From JADHUC01 sp964617665 (GTDB taxonomy: Bacteria; Planctomycetota; Planctomycetia; Pirellulales; Pirellulaceae): 15,127 nucleotides of DNA. A program made the translations under genes and the position numbers. The stretch covers positions 1-15,127 of the forward strand of contig CAZUAH010000327.1 of NCBI GenBank assembly GCA_964617665.1, read 5' to 3'. A model generated the notes under the pieces. That model saw only the letters and a program-made list of their open reading frames with translations, was not told the origin of the DNA and made no database searches. Positions 4,871 through 11,972 of the stretch are shown piece by piece (position 1 is the first letter of the stretch; each line of letters begins with the position of its first letter).

Positions 4871-7377
4871 CGAACATGCTTCTGATCAATCCAACCGCGG
4901 ACCTCGTCTCCTCCGGCCCCAACCGCTTCGACTAGAAGCCATCTGTCCTTGACGTCGAGCACCTGCAGGCCTTCGCCTCTGCCCACAGTACCGACGGTCT
5001 TGTTGCCGGATTTCAGCGTTGCCTTTTTCGCGCCGACGTCCACGAAGAGCAACAGGCCTGCTTTCGCACTGTCGGATAGGGCGTTGTCGAACTGGCGAGT
5101 CTTCCGATAGAGCTCACCCCGATGAGAGTATGCATCGTTGGATGCCCCAGCGACTCCGATCAGTTTTGAATAGTCCTCGATCGCCTTGCTGTATTCCTCC
5201 TGCCATTCGTACATTCGAGCGCGGCGGTAATGGGCTGCACTCTTTCTGGGATCAACGCGAAGGATTTCCGAATAGTCTCTGACTGCCTGCTCGAAGTCTT
5301 TCTGTTCCTCATGGATCAACCCACGTTCGCTATGGGCCGCGATCGCGTCCGGATTGATGCGGAGTGCCGTGTCCAATTCGGCCAACGCTTTGCTCGTCTC
5401 TCCTTGCAGGCGATAGACTCGGCCCCGGACGGCGTAAGCAGTTGCTAGTCCAGGGTTCAAGCGAAGGGCCTCGTTCACATCCTCCAAGGCCTCCTCGTAG
5501 TCGCGGCGTCCTGCACGACACAATCCTCGCATGGCCAGCGCGCCAGCCAACTTAGGATTTCGCCGTAACGCCTCGTCGAAATCCTTGCCGGCTCGGTAGA
5601 GGTCGCTCCTGCCAAGATGGACCAAACCTCGGGCCGTGTAAGCCTCGGCGTTATCTGGATCCTCTTCAAGCAAGGTGTCGAAGCACTGGATCGCGTCTTC
5701 GTGTTGCTTACGATAGTGGCTCAGCACCTTTCCCTTGAAGTAAAGGGCGTCAAGGAAATCCGGATCCTTCCGGAGGATCTTATCCAAGCAGCTTAGAGCC
5801 TCGTCGTAGTGCTTCTGCCGGACGAGGAACTGGGCGTACATGAACTGTTGGATGGCGTCCCGCGAACTGGCCGAGGAAGTCGTTGTCGGCAGCGAAACCA
5901 CCCAGTCGGCAACCGCAAACTCCCAGCACAAAGCGTCGGAGCCCGGCCGCGTCTTCAAGACCGCGTCGCGTAGCGCACAAGCGTCGCCTGCCTTGACTCG
6001 ACGAGCAAGCGCACGCAATTGCACTCCGCCGGACATCGTGTGCCTTCTGGTGTACCCGTAACTCGACGAAACGGTCTCCTGTTGAGACAATTCATCGACC
6101 GTAGTAGGTGTGCGTCGGCTCTGGATGCGGTAGTGATCCAACCACCAGGACAGATCCGGCTGTGGCTTCATCGACTGAACCGAGTGAGTCAGCGCAACCA
6201 GTTCGTTCAATTGTTGTAGACGCCGAAAGGACGGGTGCATGACGGCAAGCTCATCATAGTGCTCGCGAAGTTGGGCCACGAACTCCTCGGCGGCCTGATC
6301 CTTGAACTTCGACAGGTCATCAATCGTCTTACCGTTGATTTTGGCGCCCATCAGTTCCCGGTGGACGCCCATTTCAAGTCCTCGAATGGCTGCGACGTTC
6401 TCCCTAACGGCGACGGATGATGCGATCGGATAGAACCAGAATCGGTTGAACACCGACCGGCTCTTTGCACGCGACTTGCTCGCGTACTGTGACGCCAAGG
6501 CCCAGTGGCTCTTGACCTCTGGAACGCCGCTGCTGATCTTCTTCAGCGAAATCCTCTTAAGCAGGTAATCAGCATCGAACAAAGTCTGGCCGAATGGCGT
6601 GTTGTCGACGCCTCCCTCAAAACGCACGGTGTGTTTGCGTCGCGCGTCGCGCTTCTTCGGCGGATCGATACTCACCGCTGGCCATTCGTTTCGCACAAGC
6701 CGCGCTCGCAAGGCGACAACCAGATCGTCCAGCGTCAAGGCGGCGCGTCCCGGAACATATTGGCCGACGACGATTGCGTCTCCAGTTTTCGGATCCAGCA
6801 CCAACCCGTGGATGCGAGTCATCCCTCCCAGCCGGAGGACCTCCAAGCCTTGCTCCCGGTCATAGAGTGATGATGAAGATGCCTCGTGTTTCTCATCGAT
6901 CTCTCCAGCCGAGAAGGCACTCCTTAACGCTTTGGCAGCGGCAGATATCCCATCCGAACCGGCTGAACCCGATGACGGGACCGGCCGTTCGTGCCGTTTC
7001 TGCGCGACGACCAGCGAAAACGCAATGTATTTCTCCTCAGGTCGTAGGGACGCCAAGACGTTCTGCGGACAATCATCGTCTTGGCAGTTCCTGGCGATCC
7101 GCGTCAAATGCTTCGCCTGCACCCAGCCGCGGATTCTTCGCTTGCCTTGCATGACGGTCACGGCAATCCAGTCGCCGTTCACGTTTTCGGCTCGCAGCTC
7201 GGTCTGTTTCCCCAAGACGAAGAGTACATCCCGTTTGGCTTTCACGGGCGTGCGGGCCGCTGTGGTAACCACCCAATCGCCCGGTTGGATTTCGTCTCCA
7301 AACACGTCTGGCGAACCATTGGCAAGAGCACCGACCAGAGCGGCTATAAGGATGCAAATTCGTATACCGTGCGACAT
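4867..7377 (-). CDS. Secreted SH3-TPR-SH3 protein with DUF1598-like middle region
   Basis: The frame opens at 7419; the ATG at 7377 is chosen for the GGAGGGAGAGACC just before it and the signal peptide that follows. The product is 836 residues. Residues 1-28 are a signal peptide. An SH3-like domain lies at about 30-92 (G-D-W-V-V, then G-D-W-I-A-V-T, ending R-G-W-V-Q). Residues about 140-430 form a domain with M-T-R-I-H-G-L-V-L-D-P-x-x-G-D, then L-D-D-L-V-V-A-L-R, S-I-D-P, and F-G-Q-T-L-F-D-A-D-Y. This recalls planctomycete DUF1598-like regions, but I am not certain. Around seven or eight TPRs fill about 530-770. A second SH3-like domain closes the protein at about 772-836 (R-W-L-L-V, R-G-W-I-D-Q). 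No enzyme motif is visible; a periplasmic scaffold role is inferred. It follows the 7445-8590 gene by 67 nt without a repeat, so the two are probably co-transcribed. Confidence 0.9.
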   Translation of the reverse strand: MSHGIRICILIAALVGALANGSPDVFGDEIQPGDWVVTTAARTPVKAKRDVLFVLGKQTELRAENVNGDWIAVTVMQGKRRIRGWVQAKHLTRIARNCQDDDCPQNVLASLRPEEKYIAFSLVVAQKRHERPVPSSGSAGSDGISAAAKALRSAFSAGEIDEKHEASSSSLYDREQGLEVLRLGGMTRIHGLVLDPKTGDAIVVGQYVPGRAALTLDDLVVALRARLVRNEWPAVSIDPPKKRDARRKHTVRFEGGVDNTPFGQTLFDADYLLKRISLKKISSGVPEVKSHWALASQYASKSRAKSRSVFNRFWFYPIASSVAVRENVAAIRGLEMGVHRELMGAKINGKTIDDLSKFKDQAAEEFVAQLREHYDELAVMHPSFRRLQQLNELVALTHSVQSMKPQPDLSWWLDHYRIQSRRTPTTVDELSQQETVSSSYGYTRRHTMSGGVQLRALARRVKAGDACALRDAVLKTRPGSDALCWEFAVADWVVSLPTTTSSASSRDAIQQFMYAQFLVRQKHYDEALSCLDKILRKDPDFLDALYFKGKVLSHYRKQHEDAIQCFDTLLEEDPDNAEAYTARGLVHLGRSDLYRAGKDFDEALRRNPKLAGALAMRGLCRAGRRDYEEALEDVNEALRLNPGLATAYAVRGRVYRLQGETSKALAELDTALRINPDAIAAHSERGLIHEEQKDFEQAVRDYSEILRVDPRKSAAHYRRARMYEWQEEYSKAIEDYSKLIGVAGASNDAYSHRGELYRKTRQFDNALSDSAKAGLLLFVDVGAKKATLKSGNKTVGTVGRGEGLQVLDVKDRWLLVEAVGAGGDEVRGWIDQKHVR

Positions 7378-7444
7378 GGTCTCTCCCTCCAATTCGGCAA
7401 TCGAAACGCCTTTCAACAAGTGTCATAGATCCTGCCGTTTCCAC

Positions 7445-8590
7445 TCATTTCACGGTCGAATTCACTGGTACGGGTTGAGCGCTGGCTGGTGCTTCCGTGA
7501 CCTTGTCTGATTCTTGGCGGCCGAGCTTTTTCCCATATGCCAAAGTGAAGAAGGTAGACACCGGCCACTCTCCCGTATCAACGACCGTGCCAGAGTAGCT
7601 CTGGAGAACTCCGCCGGGCGGCAGAAGGTCCATTGCTTTCAGTGTTTCGTATGCCCTCCCTTGCTCCATCATTTCTTGCTCGAGGGGCGATGTGGGGGGA
7701 AGCAAGTTTTCCTCGGTTAGCATCTCATCGTTCGCTACCATTCCTAGCTTTTTCAGGTGGTGGAGTTTGGCACGGACCTCTTGAGAAACCAATGCCTCAA
7801 GCGATGTTCGATTGGCTGCCGTCGTGCCCGCTAGTTCGGTCAGTAGTTTTTCGGCTCTACCAAAATCATGACTCGCCTTGCCGCGTTTGCCGAGTCCGTA
7901 GTATGCACATCCTCGGCCATTGAGAGCCAAGGCGAAATTGGAGTTGCAAACCAGGGCCTGATCGAATGCCATGACGGCCCCATCTGCGTTGGTTAGTAGT
8001 ATCTCGTAACACCCTTTGCTCGCATGCGCTTCGGCTAGGTTTGGATTGACTTGCGTGGCTCGATCGAAGTCATCGTAGGCGCTATTGCGGTACTCCGAAT
8101 TCTCCGGAATCCTCATGGCGCGTACCATTCCTCGTCCGATCCAGGGCATGGCGAACTTACCGTCGAGTGGGATAGCGCGAGTGAACCAAGTCTCGGCTTC
8201 CGCCAGTTTTCCACATCGCGCGAGAGCGTCACCGCGGAGGTAACACGCCACGGCGTTCACCTCGTTGGCCTTGGCCAACGAGCCGGTCCATTCTGCCCAT
8301 TTGTCGATATGTCGCGGTTCCAATGACAGGATCAGGAGCAGGGCCAAGTTGTTGCGGTTGGTCTGCAGACTGGCGTGGACCGCCACAAGCCGGCTCACGC
8401 CGTCCGCTTTGTTGGGTTCCACGTCCTTGAGCTGATCGAAGACCTGCTCCCATTGGCCAGCAATCAACAATTCCACCGTCTCCTTCGGCAGACCTTCCGC
8501 TTGCAGCGATTGCGGAGATACGAATACGGCCAGACCGCACAGGCAAATCACAGCGTTCTGACCAACACAAAAAGCGTACTTCTGAAACAT
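7445..8590 (-). CDS. Secreted TPR-repeat protein
   Basis: The frame opens at 8632, but the ATG at 8590 has a strong GGAGGAG 7-9 nt upstream and starts a clear signal peptide (hydrophobic 13-26, cleavage likely after A31 in S-L-Q-A-E-G). The product is 381 residues. About 110-255 hold four or so TPRs (Y-L-R-G-D-A-L-A-R-C-G-K-L-A-E-A, W-I-G-R-G-M, A-Y-D-D-F-D-R-A-T-Q-V-N-P-N, G-R-G-C-A-Y-Y-G-L-G-K). A helical region follows, and the last 70 residues are of unknown type with a Pro/Ala/Val-rich end. It is the first gene of an operon that continues into the SH3-TPR-SH3 gene and probably the 4205-4870 gene. Repeat R3 lies upstream. It is likely exported and to act by protein-protein contacts; the partner is unknown, though the next gene is a natural candidate. 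Confidence 0.88.
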   Translation of the reverse strand: MFQKYAFCVGQNAVICLCGLAVFVSPQSLQAEGLPKETVELLIAGQWEQVFDQLKDVEPNKADGVSRLVAVHASLQTNRNNLALLLILSLEPRHIDKWAEWTGSLAKANEVNAVACYLRGDALARCGKLAEAETWFTRAIPLDGKFAMPWIGRGMVRAMRIPENSEYRNSAYDDFDRATQVNPNLAEAHASKGCYEILLTNADGAVMAFDQALVCNSNFALALNGRGCAYYGLGKRGKASHDFGRAEKLLTELAGTTAANRTSLEALVSQEVRAKLHHLKKLGMVANDEMLTEENLLPPTSPLEQEMMEQGRAYETLKAMDLLPPGGVLQSYSGTVVDTGEWPVSTFFTLAYGKKLGRQESDKVTEAPASAQPVPVNSTVK

Positions 8591-8647
8591 GACGACTCCT
8601 CCAAAATAGAGATTAAACGGGAAATGCCACATTGCCTTTCAATACGT

Positions 8648-8677
8648 TCAACGCTAGGCCGTGACGCGAATCGTAGA
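8648..8677 (-). repeat. R3, copy of the 30-bp upstream repeat
   Basis: The core is TCAACGCTAG followed by GCCGTGACGCGAATCGTAG. CAACG begins 59 nt before the ATG at 8590, the only copy whose distance departs clearly from 72. The similarity continues to the right as GAAATGAGCTGAGAATTCGTTT. It is the only R copy within the three-gene TPR unit 4205-8590, so the element marks the beginning of transcription units and not every gene. Confidence 0.87.
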
Positions 8678-8712
8678 AATGAGCTGAGAATTCGTTTCAC
8701 GGTTTGTCTAGC

Positions 8713-8735
8713 GAGTATGGCCGACGGCCATGCTC
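8713..8735. repeat. 10-bp-stem hairpin with 3-nt loop
   Basis: GAGTATGGCC pairs with GGCCATGCTC (one G-T wobble) around a GAC loop. It lies in the spacer between the stop of the 8888-10006 gene and R3, on the downstream side of that gene. It has no T-tract on either strand, so it may be an extragenic palindrome or RNA-stabilising hairpin and not a classical terminator. Confidence 0.6.
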
Positions 8736-8768
8736 ACCGTAGCCTGAGGCAAGCGAGGCGCCGCCCCA

Positions 8769-8800
8769 GGACAAAAGACGAAACGACCATCCGCACCCTG
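8769..8800. repeat. T-element copy 1, downstream of the 8888-10006 gene
   Basis: The stretch GACAAAAGACGAAACGACC followed by ATCCGCACC resembles stretches at 12070-12100 and 11071-11101. All three lie in a spacer just downstream (gene sense) of a - strand gene. This copy runs into a hairpin GCACCC-TGTCG-GGGTGC at 8793-8809. The alignment was done by eye; about three quarters of positions agree with the 12070 copy. Confidence 0.5.
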
Positions 8801-8844
8801 TCGGGGTGCATCACCCGCTCGACGGCCGAAGAGCAAGCATTTGA

Positions 8845-8880
8845 GATGCTCCTGCACGCGTGCCGAAACAAGGGGCACGC
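8845..8880 (-). terminator. Hairpin right after the 8888-10006 stop, in a duplicated 3' flank
   Basis: GCGTGCC (8858-8864) pairs with GGCACGC (8874-8880), 7 bp around a 9-nt loop, beginning 8 nt beyond the stop codon in the gene sense. No T-run follows. The surrounding stretch (GATGCTC, CACGCGT, GAAACA, GGGCACG) recurs at 10164-10196 behind the 10267-10839 gene, so the 3' flank of these two related genes is also shared. It may end or stabilise the transcript. Confidence 0.5.
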
Positions 8881-8887
8881 TCTTGGC

Positions 8888-10006
8888 CTAACCAGGCCTG
8901 CGGCGTTGTCCGTTCACGAAAACGCTCCGGTCGTTGGTGGAGATGAATATGTAGGCGCCCTGGTCGACCATCCCGTACGATCTCAGTGCAGGTATGTTGA
9001 TGAACGGTCTCGTGGAGCCTGGAAACGAGATCATAAGCTCGCGACGGCGATCCCCGGCCTTTCTGAGGAAAGCACCAGCATTTTGGCAGTTGACGTTCTC
9101 GCCGCCTCCGGTGGGAACTCGATATCCATTGACGCTAGTATTCGGTCCCCAACGGCTACCGTAGAGTTGTGATCCGGCATCGACAATCTCGAACATGAAA
9201 CCGTAACACTTGCCCAACGTTCGCCCGGCATACTCGACAGATCCATGATCCGGCAGACGCTCGTACCAGGCCAATAGGGCGCAACTAATGACAGTCCTCG
9301 TGTCGACCCACCCGCGCGCGTCGCCACTTCGCACCCACAGCCATTTGTCCCGCGTCTGTTCGACTGTCAGCAAGTCGCCCTTGCGTATGCTGGCTAGTGT
9401 CTCACTGCCGGCCTTCAATTGAGTGTTCGTCAAAGCAACCACCTTCGTGCCTTGTTGGAAGCTTTGCTCATTTGCGATCGCTTTCAGTTGACTCAGGAGT
9501 TGCCGATTGCGTTCTTCTCTGGCGTTGCTCCGTGTGGAAATCCGCGATGGAGCGGGAGCGGTTTCTCTCTTTGCTGCCTGATGCTTGTCCTCGGCGGTGC
9601 GGTACACCTTATAGGCGCGATTGTACTCGTCGTAGGCTGCTTGGTACGTTTTGTACGTTGCCCGGTACTCGTCGTAAGCACGCCTGTATTCCTCTTTGTC
9701 GAGCGTGTCACGACTTTCCCTGATTTCGTCGTAGACAGCTCTCGTCTTCTGATAGAATCCCTCAAGTTCTTCGTTAAGCTCTCGGATCTCCTCGTACAGC
9801 TTCTTCGGCTCTTGCTTGCCTGCATCAAAGGCCTTGCCCTTTTGGCTGAGTTCGCTGCCGACGCGCCGTATTAGCGACTGGATGCTTTCGAGTCTTTTCG
9901 ACCATTCCTGTACGTGGTCGTTCTCCTGGCCCATCGCCAGTGTGGCCGGCAGCGTAAAGATCGCGACGATCGCGATAACAACAGGGTGTGTTGCTCGGTA
10001 CATCAT
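8888..10006 (-). CDS. Secreted tyrosine-zipper coiled-coil / SH3-like protein
   Basis: The product is 372 residues. The ATG at 10006 follows an AGGAGG-type site (AAAGGAGGGAC); a second ATG is next to it. Residues 1-26 are a signal peptide very like that of the 2035-3135 product (x-R-A-T-H, A-M-G-Q). The coiled coil (about 30-140) contains tyrosine at 107, 111, 114, 118, 121, 125, 128, 132 and 135, an unbroken 4-3 spacing that fills nine consecutive a/d heptad positions. An SH3-like domain lies at about 183-240 (T-K-V-V-A-L, K-W-L-W-V-R, R-G-W-V-D). The remaining 130 residues are a domain I do not recognise, with several Cys, ending in a V-F-V-N-G-Q tail. The last third differs strongly from the paralogue at 2035-3135. 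An exported binding or structural protein is inferred; no enzyme motif is seen. Confidence 0.9.
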   Translation of the reverse strand: MMYRATHPVVIAIVAIFTLPATLAMGQENDHVQEWSKRLESIQSLIRRVGSELSQKGKAFDAGKQEPKKLYEEIRELNEELEGFYQKTRAVYDEIRESRDTLDKEEYRRAYDEYRATYKTYQAAYDEYNRAYKVYRTAEDKHQAAKRETAPAPSRISTRSNAREERNRQLLSQLKAIANEQSFQQGTKVVALTNTQLKAGSETLASIRKGDLLTVEQTRDKWLWVRSGDARGWVDTRTVISCALLAWYERLPDHGSVEYAGRTLGKCYGFMFEIVDAGSQLYGSRWGPNTSVNGYRVPTGGGENVNCQNAGAFLRKAGDRRRELMISFPGSTRPFINIPALRSYGMVDQGAYIFISTNDRSVFVNGQRRRPG

Positions 10007-10076
10007 GACGGTGTCCCTCCTTTAGGGAGCGAGTTTGCTGTAGACGGATTCGACACGTTTCCGTCCTTCAGGAAGT

Positions 10077-10106
10077 TCAACGAATGCCCGTGACACGAAT
10101 CGTGGA
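10077..10106 (-). repeat. R4, copy of the 30-bp upstream repeat with conserved leader
   Basis: This is the most divergent core: TCAACGAATG, then CCCGTGACACGAATCGTGG. CAACG begins exactly 72 nt upstream of the ATG at 10006. The leader (10007-10076) shares ACGGATTCGACA, the CCGTC block and the ribosome binding site with the R2 and R5 units. Confidence 0.85.
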
Positions 10107-10163
10107 AATCGTTTGTCGTTGGGGTGCGTTCTTCGTTCAACTTCCGATGGACGGGACTCGCCG

Positions 10164-10196
10164 GATGCTCTCGCACGCGTCGAGAAACAGGGCACG
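10164..10196. repeat. Second copy of the shared 3' flank, behind the 10267-10839 gene
   Basis: GATGCTCTCGCACGCGTCG followed by AGAAACAGGGCACG matches the flank at 8845-8879. In this copy about 60 nt separate it from the stop codon, where a small hairpin CACGT-GCCGCG-ACGTG (10236-10251) lies. The stop contexts also match: in both genes the TAG is followed by GCCAAG. Confidence 0.55.
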
Positions 10197-10266
10197 TCTG
10201 TGCACTACCCGAATCTTCTTCTCAGACGCTTCGCACACGTGCCGCGACGTGGAACACACGCTTGGC

Positions 10267-10839
10267 CTATTGCGGCGTTCGGAGTCCGCCATTCACATAC
10301 ACTTCTTGTGACGGGCGGACGAACACATAGTCGCCCCTTTGGACCTGGGCGTAGCGTTTTCCGTTTACGGAAAACGCGCAACTGCGATCGCCCACTTTCC
10401 CGATCACCGCGTCCATTGTGCCGCCCTTGATTTTGATCCCGTCTCTATACTTCTGGATCGTTGTGCGGCGTCCATCGGTTTCGATGCGAAAGGCAATCCC
10501 GTTGATCTTCGTTCGCACGCCTCCCCATATCTGGGCGACGGAGCCTTCCGGTCGGCGTTGGTAATGCGCGAGCAGGTCGGGGGCCACAACCGCGGTGCTC
10601 TCGATCCACCCTCGCGTCTGACCGTGTCGAACCCAAAGCCAGTCGCTTCGGACATTCTCGATAGCAAGCTTCTCGCCTCTGCGGATCGTACCTACAACCC
10701 TCTTCTCCACTTTCAGCTCAGCGTGCCTCAAGGCCACTACCTCGTCGCCCTTCTTGTATTCCTGGGCCTTTGATTGCGTGGCGGATGTCGAATAGATCGC
10801 AACGATGGCGACGATAGAGTGTGTTACTCGGCGGATCAT
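10267..10839 (-). CDS. Small secreted SH3-like protein lacking the coiled coil
   Basis: The product is 190 residues, with its ATG at 10839 behind AGGAGG. Residues 1-25 are a signal peptide related to those of the two coiled-coil proteins (R-V-T-H-S-I-V; cleavage likely S-K-A-Q-E). The SH3-like domain follows at once (about 28-85: D-E-V-V-A-L-R, D-W-L-W-V-R, R-G-W-I-E), so the 150-residue coiled coil of the paralogues is missing. Residues about 100-190 form the 'VNG' domain: F-S-V-N-G-K-R-Y, G-D-Y-V-F-V, E-V-Y-V-N-G-G-L-R-T-P. This also ends the TPR protein at 4205-4870. Repeat R5 and a conserved leader lie upstream. The protein gives the minimal form of the family: export signal, SH3-like fold and tail domain. 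Function unknown. Confidence 0.88.
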   Translation of the reverse strand: MIRRVTHSIVAIVAIYSTSATQSKAQEYKKGDEVVALRHAELKVEKRVVGTIRRGEKLAIENVRSDWLWVRHGQTRGWIESTAVVAPDLLAHYQRRPEGSVAQIWGGVRTKINGIAFRIETDGRRTTIQKYRDGIKIKGGTMDAVIGKVGDRSCAFSVNGKRYAQVQRGDYVFVRPSQEVYVNGGLRTPQ

Positions 10840-10909
10840 GACGGTGTTCCTCCTTCCAGAAACGAGATTGATGTGGACGGATTCGACAATCGTCCGTCTC
10901 TCAGTAAGC

Positions 10910-10939
10910 TCAACGCAGAGCCGTGACGCGAATCGCGGA
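10910..10939 (-). repeat. R5, copy of the 30-bp upstream repeat with conserved leader
   Basis: The core is TCAACGCAGA followed by GCCGTGACGCGAATCGCGG. CAACG begins exactly 72 nt upstream of the ATG at 10839. Leader, ribosome binding site and the first codons are nearly identical to those behind R2. Confidence 0.88.
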
Positions 10940-11070
10940 AAAAGACTTGGAGACTGTTTCGCGACAGTCTATTCAGTGGAGGAATGCGGGAAGAAAGTCC
11001 CGAGAAGCGGCGGGTGAGAAGTGCGACCGACCGTCATGGTCACCATGTCCAGGGCACGCGGGACGCCGCC

Positions 11071-11101
11071 GGGCAGAGGGGAAGCGACGATCTCGGTCCG
11101 G
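11071..11101. repeat. T-element copy 2, downstream of the 11149-11727 frame
   Basis: The stretch GGGCAGAGGGGAAGCGACG followed by ATCTCGGTCC lines up with the copy at 12070-12100 (CAGAG, GAAGCG, ATC, CG, TCC in common). It is the weakest of the three copies and could be chance in GC-rich spacer. Confidence 0.35.
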
Positions 11102-11135
11102 TTGCATCGCGCGGTTGGGCGCCTACGGCACGATC

Positions 11136-11152
11136 CTGAAAGGGGATTTCAG
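11136..11152 (-). terminator. Stop-overlapping hairpin of the 11149-11727 frame
   Basis: CTGAAA and TTTCAG form a 6-bp stem with a 5-nt loop. In the gene sense the TGA stop lies inside the first arm. There is no T-run after it, so termination is a possibility only. Confidence 0.4.
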
Positions 11153-11727
11153 AAGTCCGGATGGAAACCCGTGTCCGACTCGTCTTCAAACCGAAACACA
11201 TATTTGTGCTTCTTGACCAGCCCCATCTCTTTGGCCCATCTATCTTGGGAAACCAACCCCCAGACTACAAACGGAAGGCAAACGGCGGTCGCGCCAAGAA
11301 CAGCGAAATCAACGAGGTTGAGCCTTTCCCATGCCTTGTCGAAGATCACAAGGAACAGCAAGAACAAAGAATAGGCGCCACCAAATAGCCCAACAATACT
11401 CAATACGCTTCCAATAACGGGGAGATTCATTATCCTCCCCATCCCCTCCCCATTGCGATAGTCCTGTACCAACCCTGCATGTTTCTGGCAGAGGCACAGG
11501 TCATTCGGAAAAAACATGCCGCCTTTACCCATATTTTCCTTTATATGGAACCCGTGATCGAGAACGGTGGTCGCTCGTTCATCACAGTTTTGTATCGCAC
11601 ATTCCCACTCCTGGCATGATAGACACGCCAGGACTGTTCGATAGGAAACCGTACCGTATTGAGCGCCGGGCCCGACTTCGGAAAGCAATCTCGCTCTTTC
11701 GGCGCCACTCTCCGTCCTGTCTCGCAT
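11149..11727 (-). CDS. Cys-rich protein with two C-terminal TM segments
   Basis: Counted from the in-frame ATG at 11727 the product is 192 residues; the start is uncertain because no good ribosome binding site lies before it. It overlaps the preceding frame (11582-11902) by about 145 nt in another frame. A Cys cluster (C-L-S-C, then E-C-A-I-Q-N-C, and later D-L-C-L-C-Q-K-H) at about 35-85 looks like a small metal-binding domain ending in the first helix of a membrane part. Two TM segments follow (I-G-S-V-L-S-I-V-G-L-F-G-G ... F-L-V-I-F and L-V-D-F-A-V-L-G-A-T ... V-V-W-G-L-V), then a polar tail. Either this is a separate, coupled gene or the second half of one gene disrupted by a frameshift near 11600-11730. 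Confidence 0.65.
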   Translation of the reverse strand: MRDRTESGAERARLLSEVGPGAQYGTVSYRTVLACLSCQEWECAIQNCDERATTVLDHGFHIKENMGKGGMFFPNDLCLCQKHAGLVQDYRNGEGMGRIMNLPVIGSVLSIVGLFGGAYSLFLLFLVIFDKAWERLNLVDFAVLGATAVCLPFVVWGLVSQDRWAKEMGLVKKHKYVFRFEDESDTGFHPDF

Positions 11728-11902
11728 TCCACCAAGCAATGCAATCGCCTGGAGTAACGAAGGTTTCTCCGGTTCTATCCCGCAGTTCCATTATGCACGT
11801 GTACCATATCTCGGGATCAGAGGTACTGAGACCGTCAATCAATCTCTGGAGTTCCTCCTCGGCTCTTGGGTCAGTGTTCGGATGTGTTGCCTGGGACGTC
11901 AT
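11582..11902 (-). CDS. Short soluble frame with HEAT-like end, overlapping the TM protein
   Basis: The ATG at 11902 (a GTG sits just before it) follows AAGGGGGT, and repeat R6 lies exactly 72 nt upstream. The first eight codons (ending Q-A-T-H-P) still resemble the start of the signal-peptide genes at 8888 and 2035, but no hydrophobic stretch follows. Residues 10-60 read E-E-E-L-Q-R-L-I-D-G-L and E-L-R-D-R-T-G-E-T-F-V-T, then D-C-I-A-W-W, the pattern seen at the end of HEAT-like repeats in planctomycete proteins. After about residue 65 the frame turns arginine-rich and unconvincing, while the frame of the TM protein becomes coding-like. So the last third (to the TGA at 11582) may be out-of-frame translation after a frameshift. 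Confidence 0.55.
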   Translation of the reverse strand: MTSQATHPNTDPRAEEELQRLIDGLSTSDPEIWYTCIMELRDRTGETFVTPGDCIAWWNARQDGEWRRKSEIAFRSRARRSIRYGFLSNSPGVSIMPGVGMCDTKL

Positions 11903-11972
11903 CACAAGGTACCCCCTTGAGGAATAAGGTCTCTGAAAACGCTATTCAACGGGCTTCCGTCTCTTACATTGT

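Larger units (their letters stand above)
10840..11148. other. Spacer with leader, R5, hairpins and T-element
   Basis: No gene is supported here. From left to right it holds the conserved leader (10840-10909), R5, a perfect 7-bp stem AGACTGT/ACAGTCT around TTCGCG (10951-10970), a GC-rich part, a T-element copy (11071-11101) and the hairpin CTGAAA-GGGGA-TTTCAG (11136-11152), which overlaps the stop codon of the 11149-11727 frame. Confidence 0.6.

Noticed and set aside
7378..7444. A further R copy between the two TPR genes
   Set aside because: It has TTCAAC but nothing of the GCCGTGACGCG core; the 67-nt gap only supports an operon.
8375..9172. 265-codon + strand ORF
   Set aside because: It is antisense to two well-supported - strand genes and crosses R3 and the hairpins between them; its translation is basic and low in recognisable motifs.
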